DNA of 16,525 nucleotides from Planctomycetota bacterium (lineage in GTDB: Bacteria; Planctomycetota; Phycisphaerae; SM23-33), in NCBI GenBank assembly GCA_021160865.1, contig JAGHBS010000026.1, positions 1 through 16,525 of the forward strand, read 5' to 3'. Numbering within the stretch: position 1 is the stretch's first letter; every line of letters begins with the position of its first letter. Below, one piece after another: positions 1 through 7,827 of the stretch. The notes under the pieces are model-generated. The model did no database searches, was not told the DNA's origin, and saw only the letters and a program-made list of their open reading frames with translations. The position numbers and the translations under genes were made by a program.

Positions 1-1037
1 ATATAAACAAGGATGGAGAAATATCATTAATCCATACCTTCTCCAGACTCAAGCCATCAAAAAAACCTATCTCAAAACTGATAGGAAGGATTGAGCTGAT
101 AAACGGCACGATTTATCTACACCGATATGATGGAAAGATATATCGCGTGCGGGGCATTGATGGTGAATTTGATTTAAAGATTCCTAATCAAGCATCTGGG
201 AGAATTTCGTGGGCATCAGCCACGGTGTATGATCTTACGATAGACCGCTCTGAAATCGGGTTTCGGTACCACGATAAACGGATAGATATTCCCCTGTCAG
301 TGATTCCTGCCTCAGGGGGCAAGTTCAGGATTGCCGGAATAGTTGATATGCACTCTGCTACGCCAATGCTGCAAATAACCAGGCCGCTACAATTGATGGA
401 GAACATTCCTATAAATGTCGATTTTGGTAATGATTTTATCAGCAGGATTATTGCAGTTTTCTATAATGTTGACCGTCTTACCGGAAGGGTATCCTTGATG
501 GTTAGCGATCTGTTGTTGCCGATTGGTAAAGAGATTCTCCATACCGGCAAAGGTCAAGGTCGGCTAATTTTGAAGGATGTAAAGGTTCAAACAAGCGGGT
601 TGCTTAGTGAATTGATAAAGCTGGGCGGAGCGGTGCCGCAGGGGTTGACGAGTATGAAGGTTAGCGATCTTGATTTTAAGATAAATAATGGCAAGGCTTA
701 TTATGATGATCTTTCAATTATAACAGCCAATGTATTTGAGATGAGATTCTCAGGCTGGGTAGGGTTCGATGATAGGATTGACATGAGGGTTTCGCTTCCT
801 GTAATACCGAGGGAGCTGGAGCGTCTTTTGGCTAAACTCTCGCCTCGAAAGGTACTGGATAAGGCACGATTGGGAATGATAAGCAAGGTTTGGGGCACAG
901 TTCCCCTGCTTGGTAAACGGATGACGGAGATTCGCATTGTCGGAACGCGCTCGGAACCGCGACTTGCCCTGCCTGAGATTCTCAAACCGCTATTCAAGCC
1001 TGCTGTACCGATACCATCTATTCCCTTGTTGCGTTAA
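1..1037 (+). CDS. AsmA-like envelope protein, C-terminal part (5' truncated by window edge)
   Basis: The frame is open from base 3 without a stop, so this is the last 344 residues of a longer protein; the GTG at 147 is internal. The visible part is rich in short alternating beta-type segments with repeated 'GRI.L..G' and 'KVSDLDFKINNG' patterns, as in the C-terminal halves of AsmA/TamB-like proteins, which bridge the envelope and are linked to phospholipid transport and outer-membrane homeostasis. A typical closing block lies near 680-830, where a ligand-like 'NNGKAYYDDLSI' is followed by 'FSGWVGFDDRIDMRVSLP'. The protein ends in a proline-rich tail. No transmembrane anchor is visible, as expected if it lies in the missing N-terminus. 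The family call rests on pattern, not on a unique motif; it could be an unrelated repetitive beta protein. Nothing in the next 259 bases suggests an operon with rpsA. Confidence 0.55.
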   Translation, partial: INKDGEISLIHTFSRLKPSKKPISKLIGRIELINGTIYLHRYDGKIYRVRGIDGEFDLKIPNQASGRISWASATVYDLTIDRSEIGFRYHDKRIDIPLSVIPASGGKFRIAGIVDMHSATPMLQITRPLQLMENIPINVDFGNDFISRIIAVFYNVDRLTGRVSLMVSDLLLPIGKEILHTGKGQGRLILKDVKVQTSGLLSELIKLGGAVPQGLTSMKVSDLDFKINNGKAYYDDLSIITANVFEMRFSGWVGFDDRIDMRVSLPVIPRELERLLAKLSPRKVLDKARLGMISKVWGTVPLLGKRMTEIRIVGTRSEPRLALPEILKPLFKPAVPIPSIPLLR

Positions 1038-1164
1038 GAATAAGCATAAGCCCGTACGGCTGGAGAAAAGAAGGATTGTTGTATCTTAAAATTTTACCGT
1101 AATTATCCTTGATGAGCGTCGATATTTTCTATATGCTTATGTATGCGTTGGGGTGGGGATTCGT

Positions 1165-1173
1165 TGATATAAT
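1165..1173 (+). promoter_or_regulatory. Extended -10 promoter of rpsA
   Basis: TGATATAAT fits the extended -10 form TGnTATAAT exactly. No good -35 hexamer sits 16-18 bases upstream, which extended -10 promoters tolerate. Transcription would begin near 1180, leaving a leader of about 117 bases before the rpsA start at 1297. Confidence 0.45.
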
Positions 1174-1203
1174 AAATCATAAGTGATGGAATAGTAAATT
1201 GGG

Positions 1204-1229
1204 TTATCCTTCTTGGCAGAAAAGGATAG
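1204..1229 (+). promoter_or_regulatory. Leader hairpin upstream of rpsA
   Basis: TATCCTT (1205-1211) and AAGGATA (1222-1228) are perfect 7-base complementary arms with a 10-base loop, plus a possible G-U closing pair at 1204/1229. It lies in the predicted rpsA leader. S1 of Escherichia coli controls its own translation through structured leader RNA, so a similar role is possible here, but this is inference. Confidence 0.35.
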
Positions 1230-1296
1230 TTTGTTATAAGAAAATAGAAGGAGATTGTTGAACGAGTAGGTCATATTAAGGTAGAGAAAAGGACGT

Positions 1297-3288
1297 ATGG
1301 TGGATCAGAATCTTATTAATTCGCTCGGTATTACCGATGAGGAAGTGAATAAGCATCTCAAAGAGGCATTACCAAACGGTGGTGATTCCGAAGACCTCGT
1401 TGAGACGGTCAAGCAAGCCTCGGAGCGATTCCAGGTTGGGAGTATTCTCACAGGTCGAATAGTGAGTGTTGTTGGTAATGACGTTTACGTGGAGGTGGGG
1501 CTCAAAAGCGAGGGTGTTGTGGATTTGAGTGAGTTTTCCGATCCAGCCGAAGCGCAGGTCGGCAAGGAAATTCAAGTCTTCCTTGAAGCAGTAGAGTCTG
1601 ACAGCAGCCTGGTAGTATTGAGTAAGCGTAAGGCTGATCGGATACGTATGTGGGAACATATCATCGCTACCAAGAAAGAAGGCGATGTTGTGGAAGGTAC
1701 CGTCACGCGGAAGATAAAGGGAGGACTTTTGGTAGATATCGGTGTACCAGCGTTCCTGCCTGCCAGTCAGGTTGATGTGAGGAGGCCTTTCGATATAGGC
1801 GAATTTGTCGGACAGAAAATCGAAGCCAAGATTCTTAAGATAGACCAGGGCGCTCGTAATATAATCATATCCCGTCGAAAACTCATCGAAGAACGTCGTG
1901 CTGAAGCCAAGGAAAGAATCTTCTCCGAGATAGAAGTCGGTCAGCTTCGCAAAGGCATTGTTAAGAACATCGCTGATTTCGGTGTCTTTGTCGACCTTGG
2001 AGGAGTTGATGGACTGATTCATATCACCGATATGAGCTGGGGGCAGATTAATCACCCATCTGAGATGGTTGAACTGGGGCAGGAAATCGAGGCAGTAGTC
2101 CTCTCGGTTGATAAAGAGAAAGAGAAAATTGCATTAGGATTGAAGCAAAAGACACCCTCACCGTGGGAAGGGATTGAAGAGAGGTACCCAGTTGGTTCAC
2201 GTGTGCGGGGAACGGTGACTAATATAGTCCCATATGGTGCTTTCGTGAGGCTCGAAGAAGGTGTTGAGGGGTTAGTTCACGTATCGGAGATGTCCTGGAC
2301 CAAGCGAATTAATCATCCATCCGAGATTGTTAATGTCGGCGATGAGGTTGATGTGGTTGTATTGAGCATTGATAAGGAAAAGCATGAGATTTCGCTTGGT
2401 ATCAAGCAGACCGAGGTAAATCCGTGGGCGCTGGTGAAAGAGAAATATCCTCCTGGAACGGTCATTACAGGCAGGGTACGCAACCTGACTAATTACGGTG
2501 CTTTCATCCAGATTGAAGAGGGTATTGACGGTTTGCTTCACGTTTCAGATATGTCGTGGACGAGCAAGATTACACATCCTGGCGAGATGCTCAAAAAGGG
2601 CGATGAAATTCAATGCGTTGTCCTGTCGGTGGATGAGGAGAAAAACCGCATAGCCCTCGGATTGAAGCAACTTACCGAAGACCCCTGGCTAAAGCAAATT
2701 CCTGAGCATTATATCCCTGGTCAAATCGTGAAGGGTAAGGTCACCAAGATTACAAACTTTGGCGTATTTGTCGAGTTGGAGGAGGGGCTGGAAGGGTTAT
2801 TGCACATTTCTGAACTCGCTGACCATAAGGTTGATAAACCTGAGGAGATCGTGAAAGTAGGTAGCGAGATAGAAGTCAAAATACTCCGCGTTGATAGTGA
2901 GGAACGTAAAATTGGCTTGTCTCTCAAGCGCGCTCAATGGGCAGCAGAGGATGGACTAACAGGAAAAGATGCATCGTCTCCACAAACGCAGGTGCGGCGT
3001 CGTGGCGGGCTGGGAGCTGATTCCGGTTTGCTCGGAGCGATGCAAAGCAAACCTATACTTTCAATTACCCAGTTAAAAGATTCTTCGGAAACTGCACAGG
3101 ATAATACCACCGATACGAAAAAAACAGAATCATCAGATCAACAAGAAAAAACGCTTGATGAAACTGCTCGTGCAGAAAAGGCTGAGGAGGACACGACTCA
3201 ACCTATCGAGCAAAGTGAACCAGAAACAAAATCTACTGTTGATGAGGATGAGCAAAAAACTGATGAAGATGCTTCACAGCAAGACTAA
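1297..3288 (+). CDS. rpsA: 30S ribosomal protein S1, six S1 domains with acidic tail
   Basis: S1 binds mRNA on the small ribosomal subunit and helps place leaders that have weak Shine-Dalgarno sites. The 663 residues hold six S1 (OB-fold) domains at about 47-112, 130-196, 215-284, 300-371, 387-458 and 475-544. Domains 3-6 are the most alike, each with the 'FGVFVDL..GVDGLIHI' or 'YGAF..LEEG.EGL.HVS' signature and ending 'I.LG.KQ'. This is the six-domain form seen in Proteobacteria. After residue 550 a low-complexity tail of about 110 residues is rich in Glu, Asp, Thr, Ser and Gln and probably disordered. The ATG has only a close AAGGA (1289-1293, 3 bases away), while a stronger AAGGAG sits at 1248-1253. 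The gene appears monocistronic: the next gene is convergent. Confidence 0.97.
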   Translation: MVDQNLINSLGITDEEVNKHLKEALPNGGDSEDLVETVKQASERFQVGSILTGRIVSVVGNDVYVEVGLKSEGVVDLSEFSDPAEAQVGKEIQVFLEAVESDSSLVVLSKRKADRIRMWEHIIATKKEGDVVEGTVTRKIKGGLLVDIGVPAFLPASQVDVRRPFDIGEFVGQKIEAKILKIDQGARNIIISRRKLIEERRAEAKERIFSEIEVGQLRKGIVKNIADFGVFVDLGGVDGLIHITDMSWGQINHPSEMVELGQEIEAVVLSVDKEKEKIALGLKQKTPSPWEGIEERYPVGSRVRGTVTNIVPYGAFVRLEEGVEGLVHVSEMSWTKRINHPSEIVNVGDEVDVVVLSIDKEKHEISLGIKQTEVNPWALVKEKYPPGTVITGRVRNLTNYGAFIQIEEGIDGLLHVSDMSWTSKITHPGEMLKKGDEIQCVVLSVDEEKNRIALGLKQLTEDPWLKQIPEHYIPGQIVKGKVTKITNFGVFVELEEGLEGLLHISELADHKVDKPEEIVKVGSEIEVKILRVDSEERKIGLSLKRAQWAAEDGLTGKDASSPQTQVRRRGGLGADSGLLGAMQSKPILSITQLKDSSETAQDNTTDTKKTESSDQQEKTLDETARAEKAEEDTTQPIEQSEPETKSTVDEDEQKTDEDASQQD

Positions 3289-3511
3289 CAGCATGTAAGT
3301 CGTCCTCTATTTTTGCCTTTCAGGTTTTCAGATGTATTCTTTATTGTGTCTAATGCATCTCAGATTATTCTTGCAATATCGAATTTGCCCTAAATGGAAA
3401 CAGAGCAAATAGCAAAACTACTCTAATTCAGTCATAAAGGTGAATAATTACAACAATACTCGGATGTAATGATGTTATTCTGTGGGTGAACAATTGTTGT
3501 GGATTGGATGC
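3289..3511. other. Convergent intergenic gap between rpsA and the C2H2 gene
   Basis: No gene is visible. No clear intrinsic terminator with a U-run follows rpsA. The only symmetric element is an 8-base inverted repeat, ACAACAAT at 3450-3457 and ATTGTTGT at 3493-3500, separated by 35 bases and close to the 3' end of the zinc-finger gene. Confidence 0.5.
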
Positions 3512-3949
3512 TTATTTGCCGATTTTTATTGCCCGTATCTTTTGAACAATGTTCTTTAGTTGATTATCTATTGCCTTTTTTGCAGCAAGTAATTCATCGA
3601 CTGAAAGTGAACTAATTCGAAGGCCTTTTGGTAGTTTCGGTGCTGTTGTAGACGTCAATCTTCGAGCGCGCTTCCTGACAACTTTGGTTTTAGCGATTGT
3701 TTTGGCTCTTTTCCGGGATGTTTTCCCATGTATTGCTGTCATATGTCTTGCCAGGTGCATTGCCATTCCAAATGATCTGCCGCAGATTGGGCATATAAAC
3801 TTTCCACCAACGGCTTTTAGATTACTGGTATCGCTGGATTTTGTTAGGCCGGTACCTTTTTTCTTACTTCCGTGCATCCGGCCGAGGTGAATGTTCAATG
3901 CACGTTCATTCTTAAATTCTCTACCACAAATGTTGCATTTGATAGCCAT
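3512..3949 (-). CDS. Two-finger C2H2 zinc-finger protein with basic linker
   Basis: This 145-residue protein has two classical C2H2 fingers: Cys5, Cys8, His21, His26 and Cys53, Cys56, His69, His74. Both have spacing C-x2-C-x12-H-x4-H and the usual hydrophobic core (F12 and L18; F60 and L66). That is TFIIIA-type spacing, unlike the bacterial Ros/MucR finger. A linker rich in Gly, Ser and Lys joins the fingers, and residues 75-103 are strongly basic (many Lys and Arg). The C-terminal 35 residues look like an amphipathic helix that could mediate pairing. A DNA- or RNA-binding role is inferred. The ATG has GGAG 8 bases upstream and a near-consensus promoter. The gene stands alone, convergent with rpsA and divergent from the DUF547 gene. 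The exact family and target are unknown. Confidence 0.9.
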   Translation of the reverse strand: MAIKCNICGREFKNERALNIHLGRMHGSKKKGTGLTKSSDTSNLKAVGGKFICPICGRSFGMAMHLARHMTAIHGKTSRKRAKTIAKTKVVRKRARRLTSTTAPKLPKGLRISSLSVDELLAAKKAIDNQLKNIVQKIRAIKIGK

Positions 3950-4001
3950 TTTTCATTCTCCATTATTTATTGTATATCACTCAGTACCTAATACAAGTTG
4001 C

Positions 4002-4030
4002 ATAATATGTTTATTAAAGTTGCCTGTCAA
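4002..4030 (-). promoter_or_regulatory. Sigma-70-like promoter of the C2H2 gene
   Basis: Read on the minus strand, TTGACA (4030-4025) and TATTAT (4007-4002) are separated by exactly 17 bases: a perfect -35 and a 5/6 -10. Transcription would start near 3995, giving a leader of about 45 bases before the ATG at 3949. Confidence 0.7.
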
Positions 4031-4217
4031 GTATATTTTAGTAATTTTAGCATTTTTGTGGAGATGGCATTTATAGTCATAATAAGCACTCAAACAAATT
4101 GCTGATATTAGCCTCGTACAGAAGAGAGATAAAGACATTTGATTTATTACCTTGAGGGCATTTATAACTACTTTGATAGATTTGATAAATGGTGCTCACA
4201 AAAGCGATATAAGTGTG

Positions 4218-4246
4218 TTGCTTATAAGGCGTGTGGGGACTATAAT
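4218..4246 (+). promoter_or_regulatory. Candidate promoter of the DUF547 lipoprotein gene
   Basis: TTGCTT (4218-4223, 3/6) and a perfect TATAAT (4241-4246) are 17 bases apart. The predicted first base falls at about 4253, the A of the preferred ATG, which would make the transcript leaderless. The -35 match is weak, so this is tentative. Confidence 0.35.
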
Positions 4247-4252
4247 TTTTCC

Positions 4253-5125
4253 ATGCTCTATTTAAAGGTAATTTTGGTTATTTTTGTGGCTGTCATATTC
4301 TATGTAGTTGGTTGTGATGGGGGTGCAATTTGCAGGGCAACGAGGCTGGAACTAACGGATATCGAAGTTTCCAGAGACGTATCGGATTTATCAGCAGTGT
4401 TGTCACAAGTGGTTGATGCTCGAGGTCGGCTTATAATAAGCAAGATAGACAGCGTTCAAGATCGTCTTATACAGCAGCTCAAGAGGATGGCAATAACAGG
4501 GCCGACGACTTCACCGGAATTGTACCCAGAGGAGATTTCTCGCCTGGTGTACTGGTACAATGCGCGGATAGCATGGTCGATAAGACTGGCACAGTTGTCT
4601 CTTAGCAATAGGGTATCACGGCGCAGGGATATATTTCGATGCACATTTCAAGTTGATGGGCGAATAATGACATTGGATCAGATTGATTCATTGATATTAT
4701 CTTATGCTAAACATCGGGGTGATTTTCGCATAGCTGCTTGTATTCCAGGTGTACGAGCTGGTTATGCCCCGTTGCCCACTAAACCATTTTCACCGGAGAA
4801 ATTTAATGCGGAGCTATCAGGACAATTAAATCGTCTTGTTCTTGATGAGAGACGTTTCGTCATAGATGTTATGCACAGGAGGGTAGTTGTTTCGCCTATG
4901 TTATGGGCTTGTAGGGATATGATAATATCGGAATATCAAAGGCGATTCGGCCGATGCGAGGTAAAATTGCTAACTGCGATGGGGGTGCATCTTAATTCGC
5001 AAGCACGATTCAGACTTGAAAAAGCATTAGGGTATCGAGTAATTCCAAAAAGGAATGCAGGAAGGATAATTACCCAGCCCGGGAAGGTGTATTATCCGGG
5101 TAAGGTTGGGAAGATCGAATTATAA
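4253..5125 (+). CDS. DUF547-like lipoprotein
   Basis: The ATG at 4253 begins a textbook lipoprotein signal: one Lys, a hydrophobic stretch to residue 19, and a V-V-G-C lipobox with Cys21. Asp22 at position +2 is an inner-membrane retention signal in Escherichia coli; whether that holds here is unknown. The frame stays open upstream to a TTG at 4139, but starting there would bury the signal peptide at residue 39. The mature part resembles DUF547: 'YWYNARIAWSI' at about 101-111 matches the family's 'WINAYNA' block, 'VDGRIMTLDQIDSLIL' at 134-149 matches 'G..LSLDDIE..IL', and a 'DFRIAACIPG' block at 157-166 matches the 'DPR.H.AL..' block. The molecular function of DUF547 is not established. Length is 290 residues. 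It lies 90 bases upstream of the MlaE permease on the same strand. Confidence 0.65.
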   Translation: MLYLKVILVIFVAVIFYVVGCDGGAICRATRLELTDIEVSRDVSDLSAVLSQVVDARGRLIISKIDSVQDRLIQQLKRMAITGPTTSPELYPEEISRLVYWYNARIAWSIRLAQLSLSNRVSRRRDIFRCTFQVDGRIMTLDQIDSLILSYAKHRGDFRIAACIPGVRAGYAPLPTKPFSPEKFNAELSGQLNRLVLDERRFVIDVMHRRVVVSPMLWACRDMIISEYQRRFGRCEVKLLTAMGVHLNSQARFRLEKALGYRVIPKRNAGRIITQPGKVYYPGKVGKIEL

Positions 5126-5215
5126 CGGTTGATGTATGTAGATAGTCCCGTTAGGAATATAATAATCTGATTGAGCGGATTGTTAGATAGTGAATAGGGA
5201 TTATCAGGTGCAGCC

Positions 5216-6034
5216 ATGAACTTTGTAGCAGAGTTGGGTTTGCGAACGGTAGCGACGCTGGAGACTTTCGGCGATTTTTGTCGGTTTATCGGCAGGACGT
5301 TTTATTGGATTGTCACCTCCGGAGCAGGTAGGCGCAACATCTACATGACGCTTCGGCAAATGTACGAGATAGGCGTTCGCTCGGTACCGGTGGTGATGAT
5401 AACTGGTGCATTTGTGGGGATGGTATTAGCAGCACAATCGGTGCTTCAATTCAAGGCGGTGGGATTGGAGGCAGATCTTGGTTCAATTGTTAATCTATCT
5501 GTGGTCCGTGAGTTGGGGCCTGTCCTTGCTGCAATTATTCTTGCCGGCAGGGTCGGTGGTGCATTAGCAGCCGAGCTGGGAACTATGCGTGTAACTGAGC
5601 AGATGGATGCCTTACGAGCAATGGGGGCAGATCCTATTCGTGTGCTGGTAGTACCGCGATTTCTTGCCTGTGTAATACTTATGCCCTTCCTAGTATTATA
5701 TGCGGATTTGACCGGGATTTTGGGTGGATATGTCATAAGTGTTCGTGTTTATGATGTAAATGCTGCTGCTTTTTGGGAACACGCTGCCCGGAGTGTCGAA
5801 ATGTTTGATATTATTACGGGCTTAATAAAAGGAACGGTATTTGTAGCAGCGATGAGTCTTATTACTTGCTATCATGGCTTTCGATGTAAGCCTGGGGCAG
5901 CCGGTGTCGGGCAGGCATGTACAGAGAGTTTTGTAGAATCGTGTATGAGCATCCTTGCGCTGGATTTCTTCCTGGGAGTGCTCTTCAATGCCTTCTATGC
6001 CCTGATGTGGGGTTCACCGCCGACTACTATTTAG
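5216..6034 (+). CDS. MlaE-family lipid ABC transporter permease
   Basis: The 272-residue protein is the membrane permease of an MCE/Mla-type ABC system, which moves phospholipid or other lipid between inner and outer membranes. It has the usual MlaE size and about five hydrophobic segments (around 58-75, 100-118, 145-172, 198-218 and 245-265). The family signature is clear at residues 98-137: 'RELGPVLAAIILAGRVG', then 'AAELGTMRVTEQMDALRAMG', the loop that contacts the ATPase. The ATG has AGGTG 5 bases upstream. A TATAAT at 5158-5163 lacks a fitting -35. In most genomes mlaE is followed by the ATPase gene mlaF and an MCE protein. Here the next genes are an Mpo1-like protein and an aminotransferase, so the partners must be encoded elsewhere. 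The family is certain, the lipid cargo is not. Confidence 0.93.
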   Translation: MNFVAELGLRTVATLETFGDFCRFIGRTFYWIVTSGAGRRNIYMTLRQMYEIGVRSVPVVMITGAFVGMVLAAQSVLQFKAVGLEADLGSIVNLSVVRELGPVLAAIILAGRVGGALAAELGTMRVTEQMDALRAMGADPIRVLVVPRFLACVILMPFLVLYADLTGILGGYVISVRVYDVNAAAFWEHAARSVEMFDIITGLIKGTVFVAAMSLITCYHGFRCKPGAAGVGQACTESFVESCMSILALDFFLGVLFNAFYALMWGSPPTTI

Positions 6035-6050
6035 GATAATACCTCCTCCA

Positions 6051-6290
6051 ATGATAAAAAGATGGTTTTACAACTGGCTGGGCAGACATAAGAATCGAGT
6101 AAATTTTGCCCTTCATATGATTGGGATACCAGCTACGATAGCGGCTATCCCTGCGTTGATCTTTCACCGATGGGGTTTAGCAATAGGTCTTTTCATCGGA
6201 GGATATGTTTTGCAATTTATCGGACATGCAGTAGAAGGTAATCGTTCGGGGGAAGAAGAATTTTTGCGAAAGTTGTTTAATAAGCAATAA
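6051..6290 (+). CDS. Small Mpo1-like (DUF962) membrane protein
   Basis: A 79-residue protein with two hydrophobic segments (about 22-38 and 42-58) and the conserved polar pattern of the DUF962/Mpo1 family: His13, Asn18, His22 and Gly25-Ile-Pro near the first segment, then Gln55, Gly58-His59 and Glu62 after the second. Yeast Mpo1 is an Fe(II)-dependent dioxygenase that alpha-oxidises 2-hydroxy fatty acids, with His residues as metal ligands. Bacterial members are shorter and mostly uncharacterised, so the reaction here is inferred. It begins 16 bases after the permease with only a distant AGGA, so translation probably depends on read-through from mlaE. The adjacency supports a lipid-related role. 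Confidence 0.75.
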   Translation: MIKRWFYNWLGRHKNRVNFALHMIGIPATIAAIPALIFHRWGLAIGLFIGGYVLQFIGHAVEGNRSGEEEFLRKLFNKQ

Positions 6291-6351
6291 TAAAGATGGT
6301 GCAGGACAAGGTCCTATAATAAGAGAGAAAAATTGTAGAGGAAGATTATAG

Positions 6352-7656
6352 ATGAGTATTTCATCAGGGAGATTAGCGATTGATGGTGGTACACCTGTAA
6401 GGACAGAACCCTTTCCGCCGCGCAGACTGATCTCTGAGGAAGAAAAGTCAGCTGCTATCGAAGTATTTGACGAATCCATCGAGAAAGGTGAAGCATTTGG
6501 CTACATTGGCAGGCGGGTGTATCTATTTGAGAGAGAATTTGCTGACTTTCTTGGCGGCGGGTACGCAAAGGCAGTCAATTCTGGTACATCGGCAGTTCTA
6601 ACTGCATTGGCAGCGTTGGAGTTAGACCCTTGTAGCGAGGTTATCTGTCCGCCTATAAGCGATCCGGGCGGAGTTATGCCGATTGTCATGATGAATTGCA
6701 TCCCTGTCCCTGCTGATACGAATGAATTTTCCTTCAACACGGGTCCCGAGCAGGTGGCTGCCGTTATTACCGAGCGAACCCGTGCAATACTGGTTGCTCA
6801 AATTATGGGCGAACCGGTGGACATTGCACCGATATTAGACATCGCTCATGAGCGAGGGATTTATGTTATTGAGGACGCCGCTCAAGCACATGGTGCAATC
6901 TATCATGATAGATATGTAGGCACATGGGGAGATATTGCTGCCTTTTCCACAATGTTCGGAAAGCACATCACCACCGGCGGGCAAGGTGGAATTGTATTTA
7001 CCAAAAATGACAAACTTTTCTGGAATGCAAGGCAATTTATGGACAGAGGCAAGGAGATACTGCCCGAACATGCCCCCAATCTTGATGATCCAAATGCAGA
7101 AATTCCGCCTTATCCTGTCTCGACGGGTAAAAATGTCCGATTGGGATTAAATCTCAATTCTCATGAATTGGCTGCTGCTATTGGTAGGGTACAATTGAGA
7201 AAGTTGCCGTGGATAGTACGGCGACGCCAAGAAATAGTAGCAAAAATCTCTGACGGTATAAAATCCTTACAGGCAGTTAGCCCGGGGAAAATTGTCGATA
7301 ATGCCAAGCCAAGTTATTGGTATTTCAGGCTCTCAGTGGATGGCTCGAGATTGAAGGTTGACAAGGACACCTTCGTAAAGGCACTTGCTGCTGAGGGCAT
7401 CCCCGTTGTTCCATCTTATTATCATGTCCCTGCCTGGCAGGACTGGTTTATCAATCAAAAGACATACGGCAGGAGCGGCTATCCATGGACTTGCTCGGAA
7501 TACTCAGGCCCGCACAATCCGAAATACGAACTGCCTAACTGTCAGAAGGTTCTTGCATCGAATTTTCTCATTGCAATTCACGAAAATTGGACCGATAGGG
7601 AGATTCAAGACACAATCGATGCCCTCGTAAAGGTTGAAAAGGCATATCTGAAATAG
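6352..7656 (+). CDS. DegT/DnrJ/EryC1/StrS-family PLP aminotransferase
   Basis: This is a fold-type I, pyridoxal-phosphate aminotransferase of the sugar aminotransferase family, which usually aminates keto-sugars or keto-cyclitols for envelope polysaccharide or secondary metabolites. In 434 residues it shows 'NSGTSA' (76-81, phosphate binding), 'IEDAAQAHGA' with Asp174 (contacts the pyridine nitrogen), and Lys204 in 'FSTMFGKHITTGGQGG' as the likely Schiff-base lysine. A C-terminal 'PVVPSYYHVPAW' block (351-362) is typical of the scyllo-inosose/GDP-perosamine-like branches. The ATG has AGAGGAAG 7 bases upstream. It lies 61 bases after the Mpo1-like gene; the gap holds a short GC hairpin AGGAC/GTCCT. 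No sugar-nucleotide genes are nearby, so the substrate cannot be named. Confidence 0.93.
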   Translation: MSISSGRLAIDGGTPVRTEPFPPRRLISEEEKSAAIEVFDESIEKGEAFGYIGRRVYLFEREFADFLGGGYAKAVNSGTSAVLTALAALELDPCSEVICPPISDPGGVMPIVMMNCIPVPADTNEFSFNTGPEQVAAVITERTRAILVAQIMGEPVDIAPILDIAHERGIYVIEDAAQAHGAIYHDRYVGTWGDIAAFSTMFGKHITTGGQGGIVFTKNDKLFWNARQFMDRGKEILPEHAPNLDDPNAEIPPYPVSTGKNVRLGLNLNSHELAAAIGRVQLRKLPWIVRRRQEIVAKISDGIKSLQAVSPGKIVDNAKPSYWYFRLSVDGSRLKVDKDTFVKALAAEGIPVVPSYYHVPAWQDWFINQKTYGRSGYPWTCSEYSGPHNPKYELPNCQKVLASNFLIAIHENWTDREIQDTIDALVKVEKAYLK

Positions 7657-7690
7657 TCAGCGGTTATTTTCGTATGCTGATTTTGCTTTT
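7655..7690 (+). terminator. Weak intrinsic terminator after the aminotransferase gene
   Basis: AGTCAGC (7655-7661, overlapping the stop codon) pairs with GCTGATT (7676-7682) with one G-U pair. The second arm runs into a T-rich stretch, TTTTGCTTTT. The stem is short and the loop is 14 bases. Confidence 0.35.
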
Positions 7691-7827
7691 CAGATGGCTG
7701 GTGGGAGCGGGTTAACTCGCGAATCGAATTTTGCACCAGCAGGAACTTTTCGAAGATTCATGCGTCGAATGCTATTGGCGGCAGAAGACAAGCAGGTGGG
7801 AATGAGCTCTTTGAAGGAGAAACGGCT

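Noticed and set aside
147..1037. GTG at 147 as the start of the first gene
   Set aside because: The same frame is open back to base 3 with protein of the same character, so the gene begins before the window.
1369..2055. 228-codon minus-strand frame inside rpsA
   Set aside because: It is antisense to the strongly conserved S1 domains and shows no recognisable domain.
2150..2950. Repeated DNA-level similarity within rpsA
   Set aside because: It reflects the repeated S1 domains, not a CRISPR or mobile repeat.
3450..3500. 8-base inverted repeat between rpsA and the C2H2 gene as a terminator
   Set aside because: A 35-base loop, A/T-rich arms and no U-run make a terminator unlikely.
4139..4252. 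TTG at 4139 as the start of the DUF547 gene
   Set aside because: It would place a clear lipoprotein signal peptide at residue 39; the ATG at 4253 fits better.
5158..5163. TATAAT upstream of mlaE as a promoter
   Set aside because: No fitting -35 or TGn extension; too weak to list as a feature.
6315..6320. TATAAT upstream of the DegT gene as a promoter
   Set aside because: The -35 position reads AAAGAT, and the hexamer overlaps a short hairpin; not convincing.
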